Shown in pieces: positions 18,264 through 26,344 of a stretch of DNA of 64,000 bases. The notes beneath the pieces were generated by a model. That model saw only the letters and a list, made by a program, of their open reading frames with translations. It searched no databases and had not been told where the DNA came from. How positions within the stretch are numbered: the first letter of the stretch is position 1; every line of letters starts with the position of its first letter. The position numbers and the translations under genes are program-made. Location of the stretch: positions 1,054,001-1,118,000 of the forward strand of contig LVKA01000008.1 in assembly GCA_001709035.1 (NCBI GenBank). Reading direction: 5' to 3'. The DNA is from Candidatus Thiodiazotropha endoloripes. GTDB lineage: Bacteria; Pseudomonadota; Gammaproteobacteria; Chromatiales; Chromatiaceae.

Positions 18264-20333
18264 GTGAAACACTCTAGTCGTTTAAATCTTCTGTTTCTGT
18301 TGCTTCTTGGCCTGATATCCCCTCTGTTCTCAACTGCTGCTGAGCGGAACTCCACCGATTCAGAGGCTGTTAGCCTAACACCGAGTTCAGCTCCACCGGG
18401 AGATCAACAAGGCGAACACTACTGGCAATGGCTCTCTGAGCAGGCCGATCAGCTCGATCATTTGATTTCCCATCAAATGTCTGATCGTTCAACCAGAAAT
18501 CTCTTAAAAACGGATTGTGAAAGATCCCAATCGGTCAACTACCGACAACAGGCCCTGTTGAAAGAGGCTGATCTTTCACGCAAGGACCTGGGCCTCTATT
18601 TCGATGCCGGTGTACGGGATGAGTGGGATTCGGACTTCGAATCCGAAGACAGACAACGCGCCTACCTGGGCCTGACCTGGCGAGTGCTTGAGGATGGTTA
18701 TCGGGAAAAAAAGCATCGTGCCAATCTGGCAGAGACTAGAGCCGAGACTGAGGTTCTGCAAGCCAAACTCGATCTTCGCAAGGCCCTGGAGAACTGTCGC
18801 TACGACTCAACCAGAGACAGCTTTGCCCCTGTCTGGCTGCCGCTGCTGACGCTCAAGGAAAACTTTCTGGCAAAACTCTTCGCGATGCAGAAAGAGAGTT
18901 ATCTGATGGGTGGGCTCTATCTGGACGACCTGCTTGACAGCCAAAGAGAGCTGAAATCGATTCTGGAGCACTATCGAATGCTGCAGAATGGGCTGGATCG
19001 CCAGCTGGACGAAGTCGGACCCGGTATGCCGCCGTTGCTGGATATGGATATGGGTGAGATCAGACGGCGAATAACGGATGATCCGGAAAAGCAACGATTG
19101 GTCGAGTTGCAACATTCGATACTGGATGAACAAAGCGTTGCCAATGACGATAAACGATTGCGTTTCTACCTGCGTTACAACATTGATGAGGATCGTGATG
19201 AAAATGGAGCGACGGTCGGGGCTGCGTTTTCCATGCCGCTTGCCGGTGGTCGCTACTCCGAATCGGTGGTTGATCTCCACAAAAAGGAACTCGAACAGGA
19301 GCTGAAGGATGAGCAAAGGCGTCGGCTGAGACGGGCTGAGCTGGCCTATGGTGAGCTTTTGGAGCAGCGGGAACGGGTAGTGAAGCAGAACTATCGCTAC
19401 CTGGCTGCCTACGAACAGTTACGCCGGTCCATTGGGCGGCACCACTGGCTACCTCAGGAGGGTGGTTTCAAGTCCGCTGTAACCCAGATGACAACCTTGA
19501 TTGAAGGTGCGGTGGAGTTGATGCGTGCTGTGGAAGAGATGTATCGGCGGGTACATCGGGTGTTTGCCCGATCCGGGGTTGCCTACAGTACCGAACTGGT
19601 ACAGGCGACACCATTGAAGAACAGTTTTTACCGGGCCAGACGGGGCGAGCGCTCCATCTACATCTGGTCTGACAGCTTCATTAAGATGCCGAATGGCGTA
19701 ATTCAGGAGTTTTTGCGCGCCAAAGGTGTTTCAGAGGTTGTGTTGAGTGGGAATGCGAGGATACCCGAGCTGAAACTGATCGACTTTATGAACAATGCCC
19801 GGCAGCAGGGAATTGATATCCAGACCCTGGTAGGGGACAACGGTTGGCTGAAGCAATCCAGACAAAAAAGTCTACTGGACAGGCTCGAACAGTTAACTGA
19901 ACGCAGCGGTTATCTCCATATCGATGTGGAGCCCCATACATTGCCTGATTTCAAACAGAGCAGGCGCAACTATCTGGATCGATATCAGCAGCTGATCAGC
20001 GCCATTCAGCAACGTCTTGGTGAACAGGTCAAACTTGCTGTATCTGTGCCATTGCATTGGGATAGTGAGGATTATCAATATCTTGATCGTAATGTTGATC
20101 GAGTCTATCTCATGTCCTACGAAATCAACCGGGTTGAACATTTAAAACGTCGGCTCGCTAAAGTACTGCCCCATATGTCGGTGGCAAAAGTTGTGGTGGC
20201 ATTACGGCCTGAGGACTTCATGCATGAAGTTGAATTGGAATCCGTCATAGAAGAGCTCGCTTCAGCATTTGGAGTTGAGCAGTTCGCGCTACACGATCTC
20301 GACAGTTATCTGCAACTCAGTGATGGTCAATAG
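18264..20333 (+). CDS. TolC-like outer-membrane channel fused to a C-terminal TIM-barrel hydrolase-like domain
   Basis: 689 residues beginning at GTG. There is a signal peptide (about 1-26), then a TolC-like region (about 60-450) with two repeats, each a beta hairpin followed by long helices ('LGLYFDAGVRDEW...AYLGLTWRVLEDGYREKK' and 'RLRFYLRYNIDED...GAAFSMPLAGGRYSESV'). From R463 a second domain shows alternating strands and helices of a TIM barrel: SIYIWSD, VSEVVLSG, IQTLVGD, YLHIDVEP (D554, E556), VKLAVSVP, VYLMSYE (E620), KVVVALRPED, EQFALHDLDSY. Acidic residues end the strands where glycoside hydrolases keep their catalytic groups. It is first in a coupled operon with an adaptor, a GGDEF-like protein and a GT2 synthase, so it probably forms the export channel and trims the polymer. 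The hydrolase assignment is inference from pattern. Confidence 0.75.
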   Translation: MKHSSRLNLLFLLLLGLISPLFSTAAERNSTDSEAVSLTPSSAPPGDQQGEHYWQWLSEQADQLDHLISHQMSDRSTRNLLKTDCERSQSVNYRQQALLKEADLSRKDLGLYFDAGVRDEWDSDFESEDRQRAYLGLTWRVLEDGYREKKHRANLAETRAETEVLQAKLDLRKALENCRYDSTRDSFAPVWLPLLTLKENFLAKLFAMQKESYLMGGLYLDDLLDSQRELKSILEHYRMLQNGLDRQLDEVGPGMPPLLDMDMGEIRRRITDDPEKQRLVELQHSILDEQSVANDDKRLRFYLRYNIDEDRDENGATVGAAFSMPLAGGRYSESVVDLHKKELEQELKDEQRRRLRRAELAYGELLEQRERVVKQNYRYLAAYEQLRRSIGRHHWLPQEGGFKSAVTQMTTLIEGAVELMRAVEEMYRRVHRVFARSGVAYSTELVQATPLKNSFYRARRGERSIYIWSDSFIKMPNGVIQEFLRAKGVSEVVLSGNARIPELKLIDFMNNARQQGIDIQTLVGDNGWLKQSRQKSLLDRLEQLTERSGYLHIDVEPHTLPDFKQSRRNYLDRYQQLISAIQQRLGEQVKLAVSVPLHWDSEDYQYLDRNVDRVYLMSYEINRVEHLKRRLAKVLPHMSVAKVVVALRPEDFMHEVELESVIEELASAFGVEQFALHDLDSYLQLSDGQ

Positions 20334-21320
20334 ATGAGAATTAGAAACAAGAAAAGTTTTGTGGTTGTGGGGCCGGAGGGGCAGGCGCCCAAGTCGTTCT
20401 GGTCACGCCTGACGCATGGGCTCTACCTACTGTTTCTGACGCTACTGGCGGTCTATCTGATCTATTTCACTTTTACCCGTTTTACCCAGTTCAAAGTTGA
20501 TGGACAAGTGGCAGTTGAACGGGTTCGAGTCGCTGCGCTGCAGGGAGGACGAATCGCCACACTCACTGTAAAAGCGGGGGACAGGGTAGTTTCCGGGGAG
20601 CAGATCGTGGTGCTTGAAACCAACCAGCAGTGTGCAGCCAAATCCGATAAAGCGATCAGAAAACTCAGACAATCGATTGCTCTCGATAAGCAGAGATTGA
20701 AGGGCTTGAAGCTTCGCAGGGATAAGAGTGCAGCCAGAAAGCAGCAGTTAATCGATGAACGGCGTCTTGGCCGGGTATTGGAGCTGGAACGGCGTAAACA
20801 GACTGAGTCACAGACTCTGCAGAGAATTCTGGATGAGCTGGAAGTAGAGATCGAGATCCTTGCGCAGGAGATCGAGTTACAGCAACAAGAGCTGGAGCTG
20901 CAACTGAAAAGCCATAGTGAGGTTGAAGATTGTGGGTTTGAACGAATAGCCGCTCCGGTGGATGGACATGTAATTGCTGTCAATCATCATCTGTATGAGA
21001 TCGTCAACCGAAAAGAGACGATTCTGATCTTGATGCCTGAAACTCCGGAGATATGGGTCGATGCCTTTACCAGGGCGGATGATCAGTTGCCGGTATTGAC
21101 CGGGCAATCCGTGAATGTCAGGTTGCCTGACGGGAGCCTGAGCCCAGCAGAGGTTTCCAGCCTGAAGTCTGCCGCTGTTCCCTTTCCCGACAGAAAGTTT
21201 GATGACTACACGCCAAAAGAGAGTGCTTTGCACCTACGGGTCAAGCCTATCAACGGCGAAGAGGCAAAACGGTGGCTGGAATTCGACCGAATGGCAGTGA
21301 CTGTTGAGGGGGAAAGATGA
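20334..21320 (+). CDS. HlyD-like periplasmic adaptor of the exopolysaccharide operon
   Basis: 328 residues. A short cytoplasmic N-terminus and one membrane helix (about 25-47) precede a lipoyl half ('GGRIATLTVKAGDRVVSGEQIVVLE'), a long coiled coil (about 105-190, very rich in Glu/Gln/Lys/Leu) and the second lipoyl half ('FERIAAPVDGHVIAVNHHLYEIVNRKETILILMPE'). A short barrel part ('GQSVNVRLPDGS') follows. The order is that of HlyD/EmrA adaptors and of the periplasmic part of alginate Alg44. The ATG follows directly on the upstream stop, and the 3' end overlaps the next start by four bases. Most likely it links the inner-membrane synthase to the TolC-like channel. Confidence 0.85.
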   Translation: MRIRNKKSFVVVGPEGQAPKSFWSRLTHGLYLLFLTLLAVYLIYFTFTRFTQFKVDGQVAVERVRVAALQGGRIATLTVKAGDRVVSGEQIVVLETNQQCAAKSDKAIRKLRQSIALDKQRLKGLKLRRDKSAARKQQLIDERRLGRVLELERRKQTESQTLQRILDELEVEIEILAQEIELQQQELELQLKSHSEVEDCGFERIAAPVDGHVIAVNHHLYEIVNRKETILILMPETPEIWVDAFTRADDQLPVLTGQSVNVRLPDGSLSPAEVSSLKSAAVPFPDRKFDDYTPKESALHLRVKPINGEEAKRWLEFDRMAVTVEGER

Positions 21321-22732
21321 GCGAAGGACTATTGATTACAGGGGATCAGAACCCTCTTCATCTGCCTGCCAAGAAGTCGACAGATGATACTCTGTGGCGT
21401 AGTCTGGATGTCGGGGCAGATGCTGACTATTTTCTGTTCGAGGTTAGCAGTGAATCAGAAGCCTACAGGGTAATCGGATTAGTAAGGCAGAAATTGCTCC
21501 CGGCAATCTATCTAAAGCCATTGATTTTGATTAATAGTGGTGGGGATTTATCGAAATCGCTGCAGGATCAGGTCGATTTCGTGATCTCTTCTCAGCAATT
21601 GGAGCAACAGCTGCCTGCCAAGTTATTGGATGAGGTTGAGTCGATTAATCGACGTATTGATGCCCTTCAGGAGCAGCGATTAAAAGCGGATACCAATATG
21701 GCGCTGCGGGTCGTCCGCTATCTCTACAGTAGAGACAGAGAAGTGGAACCGGTAGCCTCGATTCAGAATCGCGGAGGTTATACTTTTACCGGTATCGAAA
21801 GCTTGTTCGACGGTCATGATCAAAGCATCTGGCAAACCCTTGATTTTCTTAACTCACAACATCTGGTTCAGACGCGCTTTGTAACCCGCACACACCAGTG
21901 TGCGAGCTGTGGCTGTGCGTTCCTCAATTTCAAAGAGACCTGCCCCCAATGTGAGTCGGAAGAGCTCGATGCGGATGATCTGATACATCACTTCCGTTGT
22001 GGCTATACGGCGGAACTGTCAGACTTCAGGCAAGAGGAGCGGCTGGTCTGTCCCAAGTGTGATCAGACCTTGAGACATATCGGCGTCGACTATGACAAGC
22101 CCTCGATGATGTATCACTGCAGGAGTTGTGACCATCGATTCCAGGAGCCTGAAATTGCGACGACCTGCTTTGACTGTCATCGTACTGCACCACCCGAAAA
22201 TCAGATTCATCGCAATATCGAAGCGTATAAACTCAGTATGCTCGGTGTCAACGCAGCACTCTATGGGCTGGATTCGCTTTTTGCATCGATTCTAGAACGC
22301 AGACTTCAGTTGTTGCCACTGGATGTGTTCGAACGCTTTATCGCTGTCGAAAAGGCGAGGATCGGACGGTATAAGGTTTCCCACTCAAGTCTGCTGTTAA
22401 TCGATATTAAAGGTTTGGAGCAGATCTATCTTACGCTGGGAGAGAGAACCAGTGAGGTTTATGAAGAGCTGGCCAATCTGTTTTATGCCATGTTGCGCAG
22501 TTCCGATCTGATCAGTAGTCGCAATGAGTCCCTGTTTCTGATGCTGCTGACAGAGACTTCACCTGACGATGCAAAGATCGTCGAGGGACGGCTGAGTAGT
22601 GGTGTAGGGGAGTTGCTCAAGGCCAGCCTGGGAGCCAGTCCGGATATTATCTCACAAATCGTCAATGTGGATACCGCTCTGGATTTGACCGCTTATCTGG
22701 AATCATTTTTAAGCGAACATCATGCTGAATGA
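21317..22732 (+). CDS. Zinc-ribbon (TackOD1-like) protein with degenerate GGDEF domain keeping a c-di-GMP I-site
   Basis: 471 residues, soluble. Residues 1-110 resemble a receiver-like fold without clear phosphorylation residues. Residues ~140-310 carry a series of Cys pairs (C195/C198, then CPQC, CPKC, CRSC, CFDC) as in the TackOD1 metal-binding domain. Residues ~330-465 align with GGDEF domains, but the catalytic motif reads NESLF (403-407). The inhibitory-site motif RSSD (394-397) is kept at its exact spacing from it. Loss of GGDEF with retention of RxxD is the hallmark of c-di-GMP receptors such as PelD. The gene overlaps both neighbours (4 and 11 bp), so it probably switches the adjacent GT2 synthase on by binding c-di-GMP. 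Confidence 0.78.
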   Translation: MSEGLLITGDQNPLHLPAKKSTDDTLWRSLDVGADADYFLFEVSSESEAYRVIGLVRQKLLPAIYLKPLILINSGGDLSKSLQDQVDFVISSQQLEQQLPAKLLDEVESINRRIDALQEQRLKADTNMALRVVRYLYSRDREVEPVASIQNRGGYTFTGIESLFDGHDQSIWQTLDFLNSQHLVQTRFVTRTHQCASCGCAFLNFKETCPQCESEELDADDLIHHFRCGYTAELSDFRQEERLVCPKCDQTLRHIGVDYDKPSMMYHCRSCDHRFQEPEIATTCFDCHRTAPPENQIHRNIEAYKLSMLGVNAALYGLDSLFASILERRLQLLPLDVFERFIAVEKARIGRYKVSHSSLLLIDIKGLEQIYLTLGERTSEVYEELANLFYAMLRSSDLISSRNESLFLMLLTETSPDDAKIVEGRLSSGVGELLKASLGASPDIISQIVNVDTALDLTAYLESFLSEHHAE

Positions 22733-24026
22733 TACCTGGGACTTCATTACAGGACTGAGTGCGGCACAGCTGGTCAGTTACTTCTGGCCCTTCTTTCTTT
22801 TCGATTTGACCCGATACGTGGTATTTGATGTTCTTATCCTGACTCTTTATCTGCCAAGACGTAAACGAAATAAACAACGTCGTGCTGAAGCCAGGAGACT
22901 GCTTTTTCACGAGAAGCCACTGGTTTCGGTTATCGTTCCAGGAAAGAATGAAGGTAAACACATTCCAAGTCTTGCAGAATCGTTGACCCGCCAAACCTAT
23001 AAAAAGCTTGAAATCGTGATTGTCGATGATGGTTCCGACGATGATACAGAGATTATTTGTCGGAAGCTGCATAAGGATGGCAAGATCGATCAATATGTGC
23101 GCAATGAAGTGCGGGGCGGAAAAGCATCTGCGGCAAACACTGCGCTCTATTACTCAACTGGTAAGTATGTCATCCATCTCGATGCGGACTCAGAGCTTCG
23201 TTACGATTCGATTGAAACCATCCTGTTACCGTTTTACATGGATGCCAACATAGCTGCTGTGGGCGGTGATATCCGGGTTGCCAATCTCAATCAAACCATG
23301 GCAACCCGAACTCAGGCAATCGAGTATTTCAAAGGTATTTCCACCGGACGGACCGTATCCTCGATGCTTGGTATTCTGCGTATCATTGCTGGTGCCTATG
23401 GTGCGTTTCGTCGGGATACGCTGGATCGACTCGGAGGTTGGGATGTGGGACCGGGTCTGGATGGTGATATCACCATGAAGATCCGCAAGCTTGGCCTGAA
23501 GGTCGTCCATGAACCGCATGCTGTCTGTTACACCAATGTGCCCACGAGTTTTCGAAAACTGGCCCGGCAGCGATTTCGCTGGGACAGATCGATGGTGCGT
23601 TTTCGCGCCCGTAAGCATGTCGACGTTTTGATGCCGACATCGAATTTCAGGTTGAGTAATTTCATCGCAACGGTGGAGAACCTCTTTTACAATCTGTTCC
23701 TGAATTTCAAGTGGTGGTTCTATGTGGCGCAGGTGATCTTCTTTTACGGTGCTTTATTGCAACATATCATTGTGGTGAACTACGTGCTTTATACTTTGGC
23801 CAACCTGGCCGAGTTTCTGGTGGCCATGGTGCTGTTGCGAAAAACCCTGCGTAAGCAGGATCTGCTGTTGATTCTCTACCTGCCGTTGATGCCGCTCTAT
23901 ACCGGCCTCTATCTGCGTATCGTAAGAACCTATGCCTACATCATGGAGTTCATACACAAAGCCTCCTATGCAGACCGGTGGAATCCATGGAAGGTTTCCC
24001 GAGTTGTCAAAAAAGACCGCTTATAG
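22722..24026 (+). CDS. Processive family 2 glycosyltransferase (exopolysaccharide synthase)
   Basis: 434 residues. An N-terminal membrane segment (about 20-45) precedes a GT-A domain with the processive GT2 motifs: VDDGSDD (D102, D103), LDADSE (D154, D156), LDGD in place of TED (D247, D249) and QRFRW (283-287). The C-terminus has three to four membrane helices (about 310-410). This is the layout of cellulose, hyaluronan and poly-GlcNAc synthases, which polymerise a nucleotide sugar and thread the chain through the inner membrane. There is no PilZ domain, so c-di-GMP control would have to come from the upstream degenerate GGDEF protein. The sugar is not readable from sequence. Last gene of the operon. 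Confidence 0.9.
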   Translation: MLNDTWDFITGLSAAQLVSYFWPFFLFDLTRYVVFDVLILTLYLPRRKRNKQRRAEARRLLFHEKPLVSVIVPGKNEGKHIPSLAESLTRQTYKKLEIVIVDDGSDDDTEIICRKLHKDGKIDQYVRNEVRGGKASAANTALYYSTGKYVIHLDADSELRYDSIETILLPFYMDANIAAVGGDIRVANLNQTMATRTQAIEYFKGISTGRTVSSMLGILRIIAGAYGAFRRDTLDRLGGWDVGPGLDGDITMKIRKLGLKVVHEPHAVCYTNVPTSFRKLARQRFRWDRSMVRFRARKHVDVLMPTSNFRLSNFIATVENLFYNLFLNFKWWFYVAQVIFFYGALLQHIIVVNYVLYTLANLAEFLVAMVLLRKTLRKQDLLLILYLPLMPLYTGLYLRIVRTYAYIMEFIHKASYADRWNPWKVSRVVKKDRL

Positions 24027-24072
24027 TTTGCATCGAGCAACGCTTGTTTGTTGCTGGCAATAACCGGTTGTT

Positions 24073-25008
24073 TTACATTTCCTGAAAATATTGCGTCATC
24101 TTTTGCCGCGTCTTCGCATCGGGAAGGGCTCCATGGCAGGCGCCCATGTTGTCCACCATATGATGGGTCTTACTGGTGGCCGGGATTGCACAGGTGATCG
24201 CTGGGTGAGAGACGATGTATTTGAGGAAAAACTGCCCCCAACTGTGGCAATCGAACGCCTTGGCCCACTCGGGCAGACTTTTCCCTCTGGTCTTCCTGAA
24301 GAGCGCACCCCGGGCATAGGGGCGATTGGCAAGCACAGCGATATTGCGCTCCTGAGCCAGTGGCAACAGGCGTTGCTCCACCTCCCGGTCGACGATGTTG
24401 TAGCTCAGTTGAACGAAGTCGAACTTGTGATGCTTCAATGCCTGGTAGAGTTCATCGTGGTCCCGACCATGGGAGGTGGTAATACCGATGTAGCGAATGT
24501 TCCCGGCCGCTTTCATTGCTTTCAGTGTCTCCAGGTGGACCTGCCAATCCACCAGGTTGTGAATCTGCATCAGGTCGAATTGCGCTACCCCCCAAAGCTT
24601 GCGGGAGTTTTCCATCTGTCGGATGCCTGAATCCTTGCCACTGGTCCATACTTTTGTTGCAGTGAACAGCTCAGGATTTTTTGTGTCCGTCTTGAGTAAC
24701 TGACCGAGTACCGCTTCGGAGTTGCCGTACATGGGTGAGGAGTCGATCAAACTCCCCCCATTGGTGAAAAATAAATTCAGCACTTTGGCAAGGTTTTCCA
24801 GTTGGCTTGGATCGCCCACTGAATCGAATGTCCGGGAAGTACCCATACCGATTACCGGCAGCAACTCGCCACTGGCAGGGATTGGTTTCTTTATGATCGT
24901 GGTTGGCTTGGCAAATAACCGGCTGGAGGGAAACAGCAGACAACCACCAATACTGGCGAGGCTTTTCAATAGAGTGCGTCTGTTTAACTGGATATCGGTT
25001 TTTTTCAT
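24073..25008 (-). CDS. Tat-exported aldo/keto reductase
   Basis: About 311 residues. The N-terminus has a twin-arginine signal ('LNRRTLLKSLASIGG'), so the enzyme is exported folded, presumably with NADP(H) or another cofactor bound. The aldo/keto reductase barrel shows 'GGSLIDSSPMYGNSE' (catalytic Asp/Tyr), the Lys in 'FTATKVW' and the His in 'DLMQIHNLVDW', completing the usual tetrad. The start at 25008 follows the stop of the upstream transporter by one base. An in-frame ATG at 25047 would lengthen the n-region. Exported reductases of this kind occur in several gammaproteobacteria; the substrate is unknown. Confidence 0.9.
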   Translation of the reverse strand: MKKTDIQLNRRTLLKSLASIGGCLLFPSSRLFAKPTTIIKKPIPASGELLPVIGMGTSRTFDSVGDPSQLENLAKVLNLFFTNGGSLIDSSPMYGNSEAVLGQLLKTDTKNPELFTATKVWTSGKDSGIRQMENSRKLWGVAQFDLMQIHNLVDWQVHLETLKAMKAAGNIRYIGITTSHGRDHDELYQALKHHKFDFVQLSYNIVDREVEQRLLPLAQERNIAVLANRPYARGALFRKTRGKSLPEWAKAFDCHSWGQFFLKYIVSHPAITCAIPATSKTHHMVDNMGACHGALPDAKTRQKMTQYFQEM

Positions 25009-25009
25009 C

Positions 25010-26344
25010 TCACTCGTCTCCATTCTGAGAATTGGGTTGAGTTGCAATCCGGTTCTGCTGTTGACCGAGCCTGTATGCCACCCAGGCCCAGATCAGGGAG
25101 ATCGGGGCAGCGATCCAGGCTATCGTTGGGAGACTCATGCCAAGTGTGCGGAATCCTGTATAGACCCAGGAGCTGACTGCATCACCTCCGCGGTAGACAA
25201 CCGTATCGATGAAGTTCTTTGCTTTATATTTTTCATCCCGATTGAGTACCACATAGAGCATCTCCCTGGATGGCCGCATGACGGCGTAATTACCTGCTCG
25301 TCTCAATACCTGGACACCAATCAAAACAGGAAGTGCCGGGAAGAGGGCCAGCAGAACGAAGCCAAAACAGAGCAGCAGCGGGATCAATGCCAGCACCAGT
25401 GCCAGGCCAAACCCCTTTATCAGGCGAGCGGTGATGAAGGTTTGAAGGAACAGGGTGAGCGCATTCACGGAAAGATCGATGGTTGCAAACAGGGCAGTAC
25501 GTGCTTCGGAATCGGCAACGGCAAGCTTGATGATCTGTGCCTGTTGGAAATAGAGAAAGGTGGAGAGCAGGGTGAACAGCAGCATCAGAACACAGATTCC
25601 CATCAGGTAGGGGGAGCGTAGAACCAGCAGGATGCCATCCCAGATGCTTCCGCCAATCGGTTTCTCAATCCCTTCATCTGACCTGTCACTCTGCTCCTGC
25701 CGGTCACTGCTTGTGGCCTGCCACCGGATCAACCGGTTAATGCATAGAATCGACAGGCAGAGCAATCCGGCGGAAATCAGCATCATCTGACTGGTACCCA
25801 GCTGCTGTACGAGCGTCGCAGTCAAAAGCGGGCCGGTCAATGCTCCCACGGTTCCCCCACTGGCAATCAAACCGAACAGGCGTTTTGCCTGTTCGTTCCG
25901 GTATAGATCGGTCATGAAGCTCCAAAAGACAGAGACCACAAACAGGTTGAAGACACTTAGCCAGATGAAAAAAACACGGGCGACATTTGTCAGGGAATCG
26001 GCCGATTCGAATATCAGATAGAAAAGTATCAGATTGATAACAAAAAAGAGATAGACATAGGGCAGAAACCGCTTTCGCTGCAATCTTGAGGTGATAAAGC
26101 CAAACAGCGGTACCACCAGTAACATGGCGATGAAGGTGCCTGTGAATAACCATTGCAGTTGATCGATACCAGCAATGATGCCCATTTCATCGCGAATTGG
26201 TCTAAGCACATAATAGCTGCTCAGAATTGAAAAGAAATAGAGAAACGACCAGGCGACAGCACGACCCTCACCGGGATGAACCGACGCCAGGCGTCGTAGC
26301 ATGGCCTGCCATACAGGGAACAGAGTTTTCATGCCGTTGTTCAT
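25010..26344 (-). CDS. NTP/NDP exchange-type transporter (Tlc-like MFS protein)
   Basis: 444 residues with 11-12 hydrophobic segments. 'SSYYVLRPIRDEMGI' in the first part and 'FWSFMTDLYRNEQAKRLFGLIASGGTVGALTGP' in the middle are signatures of the bacterial ATP:ADP antiporter-like family. Classical members import nucleotides in Rickettsia and Chlamydia. Many free-living proteobacteria carry this shorter branch with unknown substrate, so nucleotide transport should not be assumed. It is the first gene of a two-gene unit with the Tat-exported reductase, suggesting a linked envelope function. Confidence 0.83.
   Translation of the reverse strand: MNNGMKTLFPVWQAMLRRLASVHPGEGRAVAWSFLYFFSILSSYYVLRPIRDEMGIIAGIDQLQWLFTGTFIAMLLVVPLFGFITSRLQRKRFLPYVYLFFVINLILFYLIFESADSLTNVARVFFIWLSVFNLFVVSVFWSFMTDLYRNEQAKRLFGLIASGGTVGALTGPLLTATLVQQLGTSQMMLISAGLLCLSILCINRLIRWQATSSDRQEQSDRSDEGIEKPIGGSIWDGILLVLRSPYLMGICVLMLLFTLLSTFLYFQQAQIIKLAVADSEARTALFATIDLSVNALTLFLQTFITARLIKGFGLALVLALIPLLLCFGFVLLALFPALPVLIGVQVLRRAGNYAVMRPSREMLYVVLNRDEKYKAKNFIDTVVYRGGDAVSSWVYTGFRTLGMSLPTIAWIAAPISLIWAWVAYRLGQQQNRIATQPNSQNGDE

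Noticed and set aside
24027-24072. Terminator between the GT2 gene and the aldo/keto reductase gene
   Set aside because: Only a 6-bp stem (AGCAAC/GTTGCT) without a T-run is present, too weak to call.
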